From contig NZ_JACCCO010000003.1 in NCBI RefSeq assembly GCF_013409935.1, positions 620,001 to 684,000 of the forward strand: a DNA stretch of 64,000 nucleotides, in the 5' to 3' direction. The translations under genes were made by a program, and so were the position numbers. Positions within the stretch are counted from its first letter, which is position 1. The number at the start of each line of letters is the position of its first letter. The DNA is from Streptosporangium sandarakinum (lineage in GTDB: Bacteria > Actinomycetota > Actinomycetes > Streptosporangiales > Streptosporangiaceae). The notes under the pieces were generated by a model. That model made no database searches. It had not been told where the DNA came from and saw only the letters and a program-made list of their open reading frames with translations. Positions 46,879-57,330 of the stretch are shown piece after piece.

Positions 46879-48651
46879 TCACAGCAGGGCTCGGGGGACG
46901 TCCGTGAGCGCGGCGCGCAACTCCTCGCCGAGCGCCTTGGCCTGGGCGTCCAGGCGGGTGCCGGCCGAGACGCCCCGGCCCAGCAGGCCGTGGACGACGA
47001 AGTTGAGCGCCAGGAGGTTCGGCAGCTCGAATCGCTCGATCCGCAGACCCGCGACGGCCGGGAGGAGCCGGGCCAGGCGCTCCGCCGTCAGGTGGACGGT
47101 CAGCCACCCGAACCGCTCGGGCGTGCTCACCCACACCCCCAGGTTGGCGTCACCGCCCTTGTCACCCGACCGGGCGCCCACGATCGTCCCCAGCGGCATC
47201 CGCACCGTCTCCAGACCGTCTCCCACGCCCGGCGGGACCCGTTCCGTCACGAGGTCGTCTCCCACGCCCGGAGGGGCCGGTTCGGGCCGCTCGGGCGTCT
47301 CCGGGCCGTCCGGCCGTCCCGGTGCGCCGGGGCCGTACGGCCCGGCGCCGTCCCCGCCCACCTCCTCGCCGTCGAGCCAGACCCGGGGCCGTACGGTCTC
47401 CGCCGGGATCAGGGCGGGCCGGTAGACGCCGTACGGCGTGGCGTTCCCCGGCGGGGTCAGGGCGTAGCAACCCGGGTAGCCCGCCAGGGCCGTCTCCACG
47501 ACGGCCGAGGAGAAGACGCGCCCGGCCTTCCCGGGGTCGGCGTCCAGCACCGTGATACGGAGCAGGGCCGTTCCCCCGGCGGGGGAGAGGCCGGCGCCGA
47601 GCGGGACGAGTTCGACGTGGACCTCGTCGAAGGTCTCCCTCGGCACGCGGGCCCAGACGGCCTCCTCGGCGAGCCGGGCCTTGGCCTCGATGTCCAGGCC
47701 GGTCAGGACCAGGGTCATGGTGTTGCGGTATCCGGCCGGGTAGGTGAGCGCCACCTTCAGGTCCGGCGGCGGGGCCTCGCCGCGCACCCCGGAGATCCGG
47801 ACCCGGTCCGGCCCCTGCTGCTCCAGCTCGATCGTGTCGAACCGCGCCACCGCGTCGGGGCCGAGGTAGCGCGGGGAGCCGATCTCGTACAGCAGCTGCG
47901 CCGTGACGGTCCCGACCGACACCAGGCCCCCGGTCCCGGGGTGCTTGGTGACCACGCAGGAGCCGTCGGCCGCGAGCTCCACCAGCGGGAACCCGCAGCG
48001 CGCCGGGTCGGGCACCTCCCGGAAGAAGGCGTAGTTCCCGCCGGTCGCCTGGCAGCCGCACTCGATGACGTGCCCGGCGACCACCGACCCGGCGAGTGCG
48101 TCGTGGTCGTCGGGGCGCCAGCCGTACCGCCAGATCCCCGGGCCGGTGACCAGCGCGGCGTCGGTGACGCGGCCGGTCACCACCACGTCCGCGCCGGCCG
48201 ACAGGGCGGCCGCGATCGGCCGGCCGCCCAGGTAGGCGTTGGCGGTCAGCGGGGTCGCGGCCGGCCGCTCCCCGGTGTCCGGGTCACGCGCGCCGCGCAG
48301 GTCACGGCCGGACAGGTCGTCCCCGGTGACATGGGCGACCCGCACCCGCAGCCCGAGCCGGTCCGCCAGCCCGGCCACCGCCCCGGCGCACCCGGCCGGG
48401 TCGAGGCCGCCCGCGTTGGAGACGATCCTGACGCCCCGCTCCACGCACGTGCCGAGGACCTCCTCCAGCTGCCGCAGGAAGGTGGTCGCGTACCCGGGGC
48501 GGCCCTTCGCGCGGTTCCCGGCCAGGATCAGCATGGTCAGCTCGGCGAGCCAGTCGCCGGTGAGGACGTCGATCGGGCCGCCCTCCACCATCTCCCGGGC
48601 GGCCGACAGGCGGTCGCCGTAGAAACCGGAGCAGTTCGCGACGCGCAGCAT
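46879..48651 (-). CDS. AtuA-family protein (acyclic terpene utilisation type)
   Basis: 590 residues. The N-terminal domain (about 1-450) is of the DUF1446/AtuA type (VANCSGFYGDRLSAAREMVEGGPIDVLTGDWLAELTM, RIVSNAGGLDP, VTGRVTDAALV). A C-terminal AtuA-like small domain contains ARSGDKGGDANLGVWV. Between them is a Pro/Gly-rich linker with two copies of PPGVGD. AtuA is needed for growth on citronellol and geraniol in Pseudomonas, but its reaction is unknown. Many actinobacterial homologues sit with acyl-CoA carboxylases, as here, where terpene use has not been shown. AGGAGG lies 4 nt before the ATG. Last gene of a four-gene operon. Confidence 0.85.
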   Translation of the reverse strand: MLRVANCSGFYGDRLSAAREMVEGGPIDVLTGDWLAELTMLILAGNRAKGRPGYATTFLRQLEEVLGTCVERGVRIVSNAGGLDPAGCAGAVAGLADRLGLRVRVAHVTGDDLSGRDLRGARDPDTGERPAATPLTANAYLGGRPIAAALSAGADVVVTGRVTDAALVTGPGIWRYGWRPDDHDALAGSVVAGHVIECGCQATGGNYAFFREVPDPARCGFPLVELAADGSCVVTKHPGTGGLVSVGTVTAQLLYEIGSPRYLGPDAVARFDTIELEQQGPDRVRISGVRGEAPPPDLKVALTYPAGYRNTMTLVLTGLDIEAKARLAEEAVWARVPRETFDEVHVELVPLGAGLSPAGGTALLRITVLDADPGKAGRVFSSAVVETALAGYPGCYALTPPGNATPYGVYRPALIPAETVRPRVWLDGEEVGGDGAGPYGPGAPGRPDGPETPERPEPAPPGVGDDLVTERVPPGVGDGLETVRMPLGTIVGARSGDKGGDANLGVWVSTPERFGWLTVHLTAERLARLLPAVAGLRIERFELPNLLALNFVVHGLLGRGVSAGTRLDAQAKALGEELRAALTDVPRALL

Positions 48652-48738
48652 CGGACCTCCTGCGAAGACCGCGGCGGACGGGACGGGACGGGACGGAACG
48701 GGACGCTGGCGGGGCACCGTACGGCGGGCGGAAGGCCG

Positions 48739-49545
48739 TCAGGCCTCCCGCGGCACCCAGGACGCCGGGCGCTTCTCCATGAACGCGGCGATGCCCTCCT
48801 GGCCCTCGGCGGAGGTGAACCGTTCGGCCGACAGCTCGGCCATGCGGCGCATGCCCTCCTCCAGCGGCATCGCCGGCACGGTCCGCACCAGCCGCTTGGT
48901 CAGCGCGAGCGCCTCGGGGCCGCCGCGCAGCAGCATGCCGGCGTAGTGGGCGACCGTGCGGTCCAGATCGGCCTCGGGCACGGCGCGGGTGAGCAGGCCG
49001 ATCTCCTGGGCGCGGGCGGCGTCGAAGGTCTCCCCGGTCATGAGGTACTCGGCCGCGGCCCGCGGGTCCAGCCGCCGCAGCACGGTCACCGAGATCATCG
49101 CCGGGACCACGCCGAGCCGCACCTCGGTGAACGCGAACGACGCCGTGTCCGGCGCGACCGCGAAGTCGCAGGCGGCCACCAGGCCCAGCCCGCCGGCGCG
49201 GGCGGTGCCGTTCAGCCGGCAGATCACCGGCTTGGGGCTCTCCCAGATCACCCGCATGATCTCCGGGAAGGACGCGGTCACCGGGGCGTCCTTGGCCGCC
49301 CCCGGCCCGAGCCGCTGCTCCTTGAGGTCCGCGCCCGCGCAGAACACCGGGCCGGTCCCGGTCAGCACGATCACCCGCACGCCGTCGTCGGCGAGCGCCC
49401 GGTCGAGGTGGTCCCGCAGCTCGCCCAGCAGCCGCACCGACAGCGCGTTGCGGTTGCGCGGCGAGTCGAGCGTGATCGTCGCGATCCCGCCGGACACCTC
49501 CCCTCGCACCAGACGCTCCACCGGCGGCTCGTCAACGGCGTTCAT
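48739..49545 (-). CDS. enoyl-CoA hydratase/isomerase family protein
   Basis: 268 residues of the crotonase fold: FCAGADLKEQRLG (oxyanion hole), LNGTARAGGLGLVAACDFAVAPDTASFAFTEVRLGVVPAMIS with the acidic catalytic region. It resembles methylglutaconyl-CoA hydratase (LiuC) and AtuE, which hydrate the product of the matching carboxylase. ATG overlaps the biotin carboxylase stop (ATGA). It may hydrate the carboxylated product of this operon and could also provide the hydratase missing from the leucine operon at 13.3-19.2 kb. Confidence 0.87.
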   Translation of the reverse strand: MNAVDEPPVERLVRGEVSGGIATITLDSPRNRNALSVRLLGELRDHLDRALADDGVRVIVLTGTGPVFCAGADLKEQRLGPGAAKDAPVTASFPEIMRVIWESPKPVICRLNGTARAGGLGLVAACDFAVAPDTASFAFTEVRLGVVPAMISVTVLRRLDPRAAAEYLMTGETFDAARAQEIGLLTRAVPEADLDRTVAHYAGMLLRGGPEALALTKRLVRTVPAMPLEEGMRRMAELSAERFTSAEGQEGIAAFMEKRPASWVPREA

Positions 49546-51578
49546 CCGTCACTCTCCTCGATCACTGCCAGCACGGCGCCCGCCTCGACCCGGTCGCCCG
49601 GGGCGACGTTCACCGCGGAGACCGTGCCGGTCGCCGGGGCGGCGATCCGGTGCTCCATCTTCATCGCCTCCAGCACCAGGACCGTCTGTCCCGCGGTGAC
49701 GAGGCCGGCGGGCTTGACCTCGACGCGCAGCACCGTACCGGGCATGGGCGCGAGCAGGGAGCCCGGGGCCGTGTGCCCGGCAGGCTCGGGGAGCCGGGGC
49801 AGCGGTGTGAGCCGTACCGGGCCGAGGGGGGAGTCCACGTGCGTCACGCCGTCGTAGCGGGCGACGGCGAAGCGGTGCCGTACGCCGGAGGTCTCCAGGA
49901 CCACCAGGTCCGGGGCGGCGGAGACCAGGCTCGTGTCCGGCAGGCCCTCGGCCCGCAGCCCGTCCCGGGTGAGCAGGTAGGAGACCCGCGCCTCGGCGAA
50001 GTCCGTACGGCGGGGCTGGGAGACCACGTTGCGCCACCCGGCGGGCAGCCCGGCCTGCACGGGGGCGGCGGCCCGGTTGGCCGCCGCCTGCGCCAGGGCC
50101 GCGGCCAGGGCCGACAGGGGAACGGCGGACCCGGCGGACCCGGCGGGTGCGGCGGGTGCGGCGGCCAGGTCGTGCTCGGTGAGGAAGCCGGTGTGGGTGT
50201 TCCCGGCGCGGAACGCCTCGTGCCGCAGGACCCGCACCAGCAGGTCGCGATTGGTGACGAGGCCGTGGATCCGCGCGCCCGCCAGGGCCGCGGCGAGCCG
50301 GCGTACGGCCTCGTCCCGGTCGGGGGCGTAGGAGACGACCTTGGCGAGCATCGGGTCGTAGTGGACGCCGATCTCGCAGCCGTTCCCGACGCCGGAGTCC
50401 AGGCGCAGGCAGCGGGACGCGCCGGGCGGCGGCGGGGCGAAGCGGACGTCCACCCCGGGGACGTCCAGGAGATGCAGGACGCCGGCCTGCGGCAGCCAGT
50501 CGCGCCCGGGGTCCTCGGCGTACAGCCGCGCCTCGACGGCGTGGCCCGTCGCCCGCGGGGGCGTCTCGGGCAGCCGCGCGCCCTCGGCCACCCGGATCTG
50601 CAGCTCCACCAGGTCGACGCCGTGCACGCACTCGGTGACGGGGTGCTCGACCTGCAGGCGGGTGTTCATCTCCAGGAACGCGACGGTGTCGTCCGCGACG
50701 AGGAACTCCACCGTGCCCGCCCCGACGTACCCGACGGCCCTGGCCGCGGTGACCGCCGCGTGGCACAGCCGCACCCGCGCCGCGGGGGAGATCGCCGGGG
50801 ACGGGGCCTCCTCGATCACCTTCTGGTGCCGCCGCTGGATCGAGCACTCCCGCTCGCCCAGCGCCCACACCGTCCCGTGGCGGTCGGCCATGATCTGGAC
50901 CTCGACGTGCCGGGCCCGCTCCAGGAGGGGCTCGACGAAGACCGTCCCGTCCCCGAACGCCGCCTCGGCCTCCCTCCGGGCCGACTCGATCGCGGCGGCG
51001 AGGTCGCCGCCCGGCTCCACGACCCGCATTCCGCGCCCGCCGCCCCCGGCCGACGCCTTCACCAGCAGCGCCCTTCGGCCGGCGGGGGCCGGTCCGCGCT
51101 CGATGAGGGCCCGCACGTCGCGTTCGAGGTCGTCGGCGGAGCGGTCCGGCCCGGCGGTGAAGCCGGGGAGCACGGGGACCCCGGCCGCGGCCATCAGCGC
51201 CTTGGCCCGGATCTTGGAGCCCATGGCGGCCACGGCCTCCGGGGGCGGGCCGATCCACGTCAGGCCGGCGTCCAGCACGGCCCGCGCGAACGCGGCGTTC
51301 TCCGACAGGAAGCCGTAGCCGGGGTGGACCGCGTCGGCCCCGGCCCGCAGGGCCGCCTCGACGATCTTCGCCGCGGACAGGTACGTGGCGGCGGGCTCGG
51401 CGCCCGGCAGCCGCACGGCGTGGTCGGCCTCGGCGGCGTGGGGGGCGTCGGCGTCGGCGTCGGAGAACACCGCGACGGTCTCGATGCCGAGGTCACGGCA
51501 GGTACGGAGGACACGGCGGGCGATCTCACCGCGGTTGGCGACGAGGAGGCGTCCGATCACCGGAGGGGTCAGGGTCAC
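49542..51578 (-). CDS. acyl-CoA carboxylase alpha subunit (biotin carboxylase + BCCP), second set
   Basis: 678 residues, same layout as the alpha subunit at 14919-17000: RLLVANRGEIARRVLRT, ATP-grasp loop [24 protein letters not shown], and C-terminal biotin site LEAMKMEH. It supplies carboxybiotin to the carboxyltransferase encoded 4 bp upstream. Its linker region (about 440-590) is quite different from that of the first alpha subunit, which argues for pairing with its own beta subunit. GTG at 51578. Confidence 0.9.
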   Translation of the reverse strand: MTLTPPVIGRLLVANRGEIARRVLRTCRDLGIETVAVFSDADADAPHAAEADHAVRLPGAEPAATYLSAAKIVEAALRAGADAVHPGYGFLSENAAFARAVLDAGLTWIGPPPEAVAAMGSKIRAKALMAAAGVPVLPGFTAGPDRSADDLERDVRALIERGPAPAGRRALLVKASAGGGGRGMRVVEPGGDLAAAIESARREAEAAFGDGTVFVEPLLERARHVEVQIMADRHGTVWALGERECSIQRRHQKVIEEAPSPAISPAARVRLCHAAVTAARAVGYVGAGTVEFLVADDTVAFLEMNTRLQVEHPVTECVHGVDLVELQIRVAEGARLPETPPRATGHAVEARLYAEDPGRDWLPQAGVLHLLDVPGVDVRFAPPPPGASRCLRLDSGVGNGCEIGVHYDPMLAKVVSYAPDRDEAVRRLAAALAGARIHGLVTNRDLLVRVLRHEAFRAGNTHTGFLTEHDLAAAPAAPAGSAGSAVPLSALAAALAQAAANRAAAPVQAGLPAGWRNVVSQPRRTDFAEARVSYLLTRDGLRAEGLPDTSLVSAAPDLVVLETSGVRHRFAVARYDGVTHVDSPLGPVRLTPLPRLPEPAGHTAPGSLLAPMPGTVLRVEVKPAGLVTAGQTVLVLEAMKMEHRIAAPATGTVSAVNVAPGDRVEAGAVLAVIEESDG

Positions 51579-51582
51579 GGGC

Positions 51583-53166
<1,584 letters not shown>

Positions 53167-53400
53167 CGGGTGCCCCGCCCGGCGTCCGTCCGCCCGCGCC
53201 GTACGGCGTCCGTCCGCCCGCCCCGCCTGCCCCGCCCGCCGCGCGCCGGGTGGTCCCGCCCGGCCGCCGTCCCAGAGTTGACGATCACCCCAGCAAGGTA
53301 GCCGACGCTCGGGCGCTCCGACAGGGGCGATGACGCGTGTCGACGCGAAAGCGGAGAAGGCGCACGTGGGACGGCGGAAGGGATCGACCGGACCTCCCGC

Positions 53401-53438
53401 CGGCCCGGCCCGCGGCATGCCGCCGCGGGCCCGGTCCG
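53401..53438 (-). terminator. hairpin after Ser/Thr kinase gene
   Basis: GGCCCGCGGC / GCCGCGGGCC stem with short loop and longer imperfect pairing to CCGGTCC, just beyond the kinase stop. Confidence 0.5.
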
Positions 53439-53451
53439 GTTTCTTCGGGGC

Positions 53452-55368
53452 TCAGCCGCAGTGGCTCCAGCCGCTCTTCCACGTCGCCGAGCCGTACGTG
53501 CCGCCCCAGATGACGCACTTGCCGGCGCCGGGGAGCCGCACCGGCCCGGCGTAGGCGGTGAAACTTCCCGGATTGCCGCCGGAGGAGCCGCCCTTCACCT
53601 GGAGGATCGCGTTCATGGAGATCTTCCCCGGGACCACGTACTTCGACATGGTCACCACGCAGTTGCGGCCCGCGCCGGAGCTGTAGAGCAGGTAGACGGT
53701 CGCCGAGGACGACAGGGCGTGGGAGTCGATCACCTTGTAGCCGGAGCCGCAGACGCCGGTCGCGGTGTAGGGGTTCGGCTTCGGCGAGGGCTTGGCCGTC
53801 GGCTTCGCGGTCGTGGGCGCCGGCTTCGGGGGGGAGCCGGTCGTCGGCTTGGCGGTGGCCCGCGGCGGCGCGGTGGCCGGCTTCTCGGTGGAATCGGACG
53901 GCGGGTCGCCCGGCTCCACCGTGTCCGTGTCCGTGTCCGCGTCCGTGTCCGCGTCCGTGTCCGGGGCCGCGGTCTTCCGCGGACGCTCGCGGTCACCGGA
54001 GCCGCCGCCCGCCCTGGTGGCCGTCGGCTCGGCCGGCCCGGGCGGCTGGGGCGTGACCGTCCGTCCCCGGCCGGCCTGGGCGGTGGGTGAGGGGCTCGCC
54101 TTCGGCAGGGGCGACTCCCACGGCGCGGGCGGCTCGTCGGGGGTGAGCTCCGCCTCGGGCTCCTCGGGCTCTCCGGTCTGCCGCGTGGGGTTCGGCGGCT
54201 CCGCGGTCCTGGCGGCCTCGGCGGCCGAGGTCCGCTCGTCGCCGTTGAGGATCACCACGGTGCCCGTGGCGACCGCCAGCGCGGCCACGCCCGCCACGCT
54301 CGCGAGCAGGAGGCCGCTCGGCCGGCGTGGTTTCGGCGCGGGCCTGCCCGGCCGGGCCGGATCGCCGGGGACGGCCGGGGCGGGAGCGCCGCCGGGGTGC
54401 GAGCCGCCGGGGGGGACCGGGCCGGGGCCGCCCCCGGAGTACGGGGGGCCGGGAACGGCGCCGGGGCGCGGGGGACCGGCGGCGGCCGGGGCGGGACCCG
54501 CCGGAGGCGGCGATGCGGGCCGTGCCCGCGGGGGCTGGTCCCCCAGGTGGGCGGGGGAGGGGATCGTCGCGCCCATCAGGTGGCCCACCAGCTCCTCGGC
54601 GGTGGGCCGGGCCGCCGGGTCCTTGGACAGGCACGCGGTCACCAGGGAGCGCAGCTGCCCCTCCAGCGCGCCGAGGTCGGGTGCGGCGGTGAGGATCCGG
54701 TTCATCACCACCGGGATGGAGTCCGCGCCGAACGCGGGCTTGCCGGTCGCGGCGAAGACCATCGTGACGCCCCAGGCGAACACGTCGGCCGCGGCCGTCA
54801 CCTCGCCGTCGCCGAGCTGCTCGGGGGCGAGGTAGGACGGCGTGCCCACGGCCGTCCCGGTGGAGGTCAGGCCGGGGGAGTCCAGCGCCCTGGCGATGCC
54901 GAAGTCGATCACGACGGGACCCTCCGGCCCCATCAGCACGTTGGCGGGCTTGAAGTCCCGGTGCAGGATCCCGGCCCGGTGGATCGCCGACAGCGCGGTG
55001 GCCGTGCTCATCGCGAGGCGGTCGAGCGCGGCGCCCCGGCGCGGGCCCTCGGTGAGGACCAGCTGCCGCAGCGACGGCCCCGGCACGTACTCGCTGACGA
55101 CGTACGGCTGGCTGCCCGCCAGGTCGGCGTGGAGCACCGAGGCGGTGCAGAACCGGGCGACCCGCTGGGCGACCGAGACCTCCCGCAGGAACCGCGACCG
55201 GGCCTCGGGGTCGGACGCCAGGCCGTGGTGCAGGAGCTTGACGGCGACCTGCTCGCCCGCCGGCCCGCGCCCGAGGAAGACGACCCCCTGACCGCCCTCC
55301 CCCAGGCGGCCGGTCAGCTCGTACTGGCCCAGCCGCGGGGGATCCCCCGCTGAGAGCGGCTCTACCAC
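53452..55368 (-). CDS. membrane Ser/Thr protein kinase with extracellular SapA-like domain
   Basis: 638 residues. Kinase domain (about 15-265): glycine loop GEGGQGVVF, Lys in VAVKLL, HRDFKPAN (136-143), DFG (155-157) and APE. Then a Pro/Gly-rich linker, one transmembrane helix (about 352-374, [22 protein letters not shown]), and an outside Thr/Pro/Asp-rich stalk with DTDADTDADTDTDT. The last 100 residues start GVCGSGYKVIDSH and contain NCVVTMSKYVV, AYAGPV and KCVIWGGTYG, resembling the Streptomyces spore-associated protein family as I remember it. Four cysteines there should form disulfides. The layout suggests sensing outside and phosphorylation inside. GTG at 55368 follows GGGGG by 5 nt; an in-frame TTG at 55383 is the alternative. 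Confidence 0.87.
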   Translation of the reverse strand: MVEPLSAGDPPRLGQYELTGRLGEGGQGVVFLGRGPAGEQVAVKLLHHGLASDPEARSRFLREVSVAQRVARFCTASVLHADLAGSQPYVVSEYVPGPSLRQLVLTEGPRRGAALDRLAMSTATALSAIHRAGILHRDFKPANVLMGPEGPVVIDFGIARALDSPGLTSTGTAVGTPSYLAPEQLGDGEVTAAADVFAWGVTMVFAATGKPAFGADSIPVVMNRILTAAPDLGALEGQLRSLVTACLSKDPAARPTAEELVGHLMGATIPSPAHLGDQPPRARPASPPPAGPAPAAAGPPRPGAVPGPPYSGGGPGPVPPGGSHPGGAPAPAVPGDPARPGRPAPKPRRPSGLLLASVAGVAALAVATGTVVILNGDERTSAAEAARTAEPPNPTRQTGEPEEPEAELTPDEPPAPWESPLPKASPSPTAQAGRGRTVTPQPPGPAEPTATRAGGGSGDRERPRKTAAPDTDADTDADTDTDTVEPGDPPSDSTEKPATAPPRATAKPTTGSPPKPAPTTAKPTAKPSPKPNPYTATGVCGSGYKVIDSHALSSSATVYLLYSSGAGRNCVVTMSKYVVPGKISMNAILQVKGGSSGGNPGSFTAYAGPVRLPGAGKCVIWGGTYGSATWKSGWSHCG

Positions 55369-55573
55369 GACGACCCCCGACAAAAACGAAAAACAGGTTT
55401 ATGTGGGGCAGCACGCTACCAGCGTGAGCGCCGGGGCGGATGTTTTCCGCCGGACACCGCAAATTCGGGCGGACCGCCGGAAATTCCGCGACCTCGGTGA
55501 GCGGGCGCTCCGCCGTACCGGGACCCTCCCGGCGACCCGCCCGGACCAGCGGGAGGGCCGCCGGGAGCGCGGC

Positions 55574-56935
55574 TCAGATGGCCTTGCCGGGGTTGAGGAT
55601 GCCGAGCGGGTCGAAGAGCCCCTTGATCCCGTGGTGCAGCTCCTCGGTGACCGGCCCGGTCTCCAACGCCAGCCAGCGCCGCTTCAGCAGCCCGACGCCG
55701 TGCTCGCCGGTGAGCGTGCCGCCCATGGCCAGCGCCTCCCGGAAGACCTCGTCGGCCGCGGCCCACACGTTCGGCGGCGGCTCGGGCAGGGCGTGGTCGA
55801 AGATGAAGACCGGGTGCAGGTTGCCGTCGCCGGCGTGGGCGACCGTGGCGATCAGGGCGTCATGCCGCGCCGCGATGGCCTCGATCTTCTCGATCATGAA
55901 CGGCAGCGCCGAGCGCGGCACGCACACGTCCTCCACCAGGCACTTCCCCAGCTTTTCCTTGGCCTGGTAGGCCATCCGGCGGACCCAGATCAGCTCCTGG
56001 GCCTCCTCGGGGCTGGAGGAGGCCGCCACGAAGGACGCCCCGTTGGCCTCGCACAGCTCCACCATCCGCGCGGAGACGGCGTCGGCGTCGGCGGAGTCCG
56101 CCTGCCCGATCAGCATCGCCTTGGTGGCGGGCTCCAGCCCGATGCTCCGCCAGGCCTCGACGGCCTCCAGTGTGGTCCGGTCGAGCATCTCCAGTAGCGA
56201 CGGCTGGCACCCGGCCGCGATGATCGCCGAGACCGCGGCGGCGGCGTCCCGCAGGGAGGTGAACTCGGCGGCGATCGTCGCCGGGTAGGAGGCCGGGGCG
56301 CGGCGCAGCCGTACGGTGGCCGCCGTGATGACCCCGAGCGTCCCCTCCGAGCCGATGAACAGGCCGGTCAGGTCGTAGCCCGTCACGCCCTTGACCGTGC
56401 GCCTGCCGGTGTCGATGACCCGCCCGTCGGCCAGGACGACCTCCAGGCCCAGCGCCGAGTCACGGGTCACGCCGTACTTCACGCACCGCAGCCCGCCCGC
56501 GTTGGTGGCGAGATTGCCGCCGATCGTGGAGATCTCGTAGGAGGAGGGGTCGGGCGCGTACATCAGCCCGTGCTCGCGGGCCGCCCTGTCCAGGTCGGCG
56601 GTGATGACGCCGGGCTCCACCACGGCGATCTCGTCGGCCGGGGAAAGCTCCCGGATCGCGGTCATCTTGTGCAGCGCCAGCACCACGCCGCCGTCCACCG
56701 AGGTGGCTCCGCCCGCCAGGCCGGTCCCGGCGCCCCTCGGCACCACCGGCACCCGGTGCCGGGTCGCCCAGCGCATGACGGCCACCACGTCGTCGCGGGT
56801 CTCGGCGAGCACGACGGCCAGGGGCTTGCCCGGCTCCAGGAAGGTCCGGTCCCGGGCGTAGGAATCGGTCACGTCGGGGTCGGTCAGGATCTTTCCGGGT
56901 GCGAGCGCGGCGGCGAGTTCGGTGATAGCAGTCAC
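55574..56935 (-). CDS. FAD-linked oxidase, GlcD-like (2-hydroxyacid dehydrogenase)
   Basis: 453 residues of the VAO/GlcD family. The FAD-binding PCMH domain has PVVPRGAGTGLAGGATSVDGGVVL and DPSSYEISTIGGNLATNAGGLRCVKYGVT. The C-terminal cap ends in AHAGDGNLHPVF and GEHGVG, strings found in GlcD and D-lactate dehydrogenases and tied to metal or substrate binding. It should oxidise a D-2-hydroxyacid such as glycolate or D-lactate. No GlcE or GlcF partners are next to it, so it probably acts as a single-subunit enzyme. GTG at 56935 with a weak ribosome site. Confidence 0.87.
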   Translation of the reverse strand: MTAITELAAALAPGKILTDPDVTDSYARDRTFLEPGKPLAVVLAETRDDVVAVMRWATRHRVPVVPRGAGTGLAGGATSVDGGVVLALHKMTAIRELSPADEIAVVEPGVITADLDRAAREHGLMYAPDPSSYEISTIGGNLATNAGGLRCVKYGVTRDSALGLEVVLADGRVIDTGRRTVKGVTGYDLTGLFIGSEGTLGVITAATVRLRRAPASYPATIAAEFTSLRDAAAAVSAIIAAGCQPSLLEMLDRTTLEAVEAWRSIGLEPATKAMLIGQADSADADAVSARMVELCEANGASFVAASSSPEEAQELIWVRRMAYQAKEKLGKCLVEDVCVPRSALPFMIEKIEAIAARHDALIATVAHAGDGNLHPVFIFDHALPEPPPNVWAAADEVFREALAMGGTLTGEHGVGLLKRRWLALETGPVTEELHHGIKGLFDPLGILNPGKAI

Positions 56936-57330
56936 AAGGGGACTTTAAGCCCTCGGACCGGGCCGCCCGGACCGGGTGCCGGGCACGGCGGCGGGGGAGG
57001 GGCGCGGAGCGGGCGCGGGGACGGGGAGAGGCGCCGGGCGCGGAGGCGGGGAGAGGCCCAGAGAGGGCGGGGAGAGGGCGGGGAGAGGGCGGGGAGCGGG
57101 AGCGGGCGACCCGGGTGCGGACGCGGTCCGGCCCGGTGCGAGAATTCCAGAAACAAGGGTGAATTATCCCCATAAATGCCATTTTCGGAATTGATTGCCT
57201 TACTAAGAGGATTAGTTGACTATGTAGCTCCTCGTGTCGCGTGTTCTGATTGTCCGGACCGGGCAGATGGCTGGTGAACGAACGGGGAGTTCCGCCGTAT
57301 CCGGCTGTCGCCAACCGGAAGGAGCCGGCT
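56936..57330. other. gene-free region: G-rich repeats and ctaD promoter zone
   Basis: Bases 56985-57120 are strongly G-rich on the plus strand with GGGCGGGGAGA repeats (listed). Bases 57150-57230 turn A+T-rich (ATAAATGCCATTTTCGGAATTG, TTAGTTGACTATG) and probably carry the promoter of the oxidase subunit I gene. No gene is supported. Confidence 0.5.
57063..57098 (+). repeat. three 11-bp GGGCGGGGAGA repeats
   Basis: Three tandem copies inside a longer run of G-tracts (57000-57110). Several closely spaced runs of three or more G make four-stranded DNA possible on the plus strand. Confidence 0.6.

Noticed and set aside
53920..53970. Short GTGTCCGTGTCCGCG repeats as a CRISPR or regulatory repeat
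   Set aside because: They are codons for the Asp-Thr/Ala-rich stalk of the membrane kinase.
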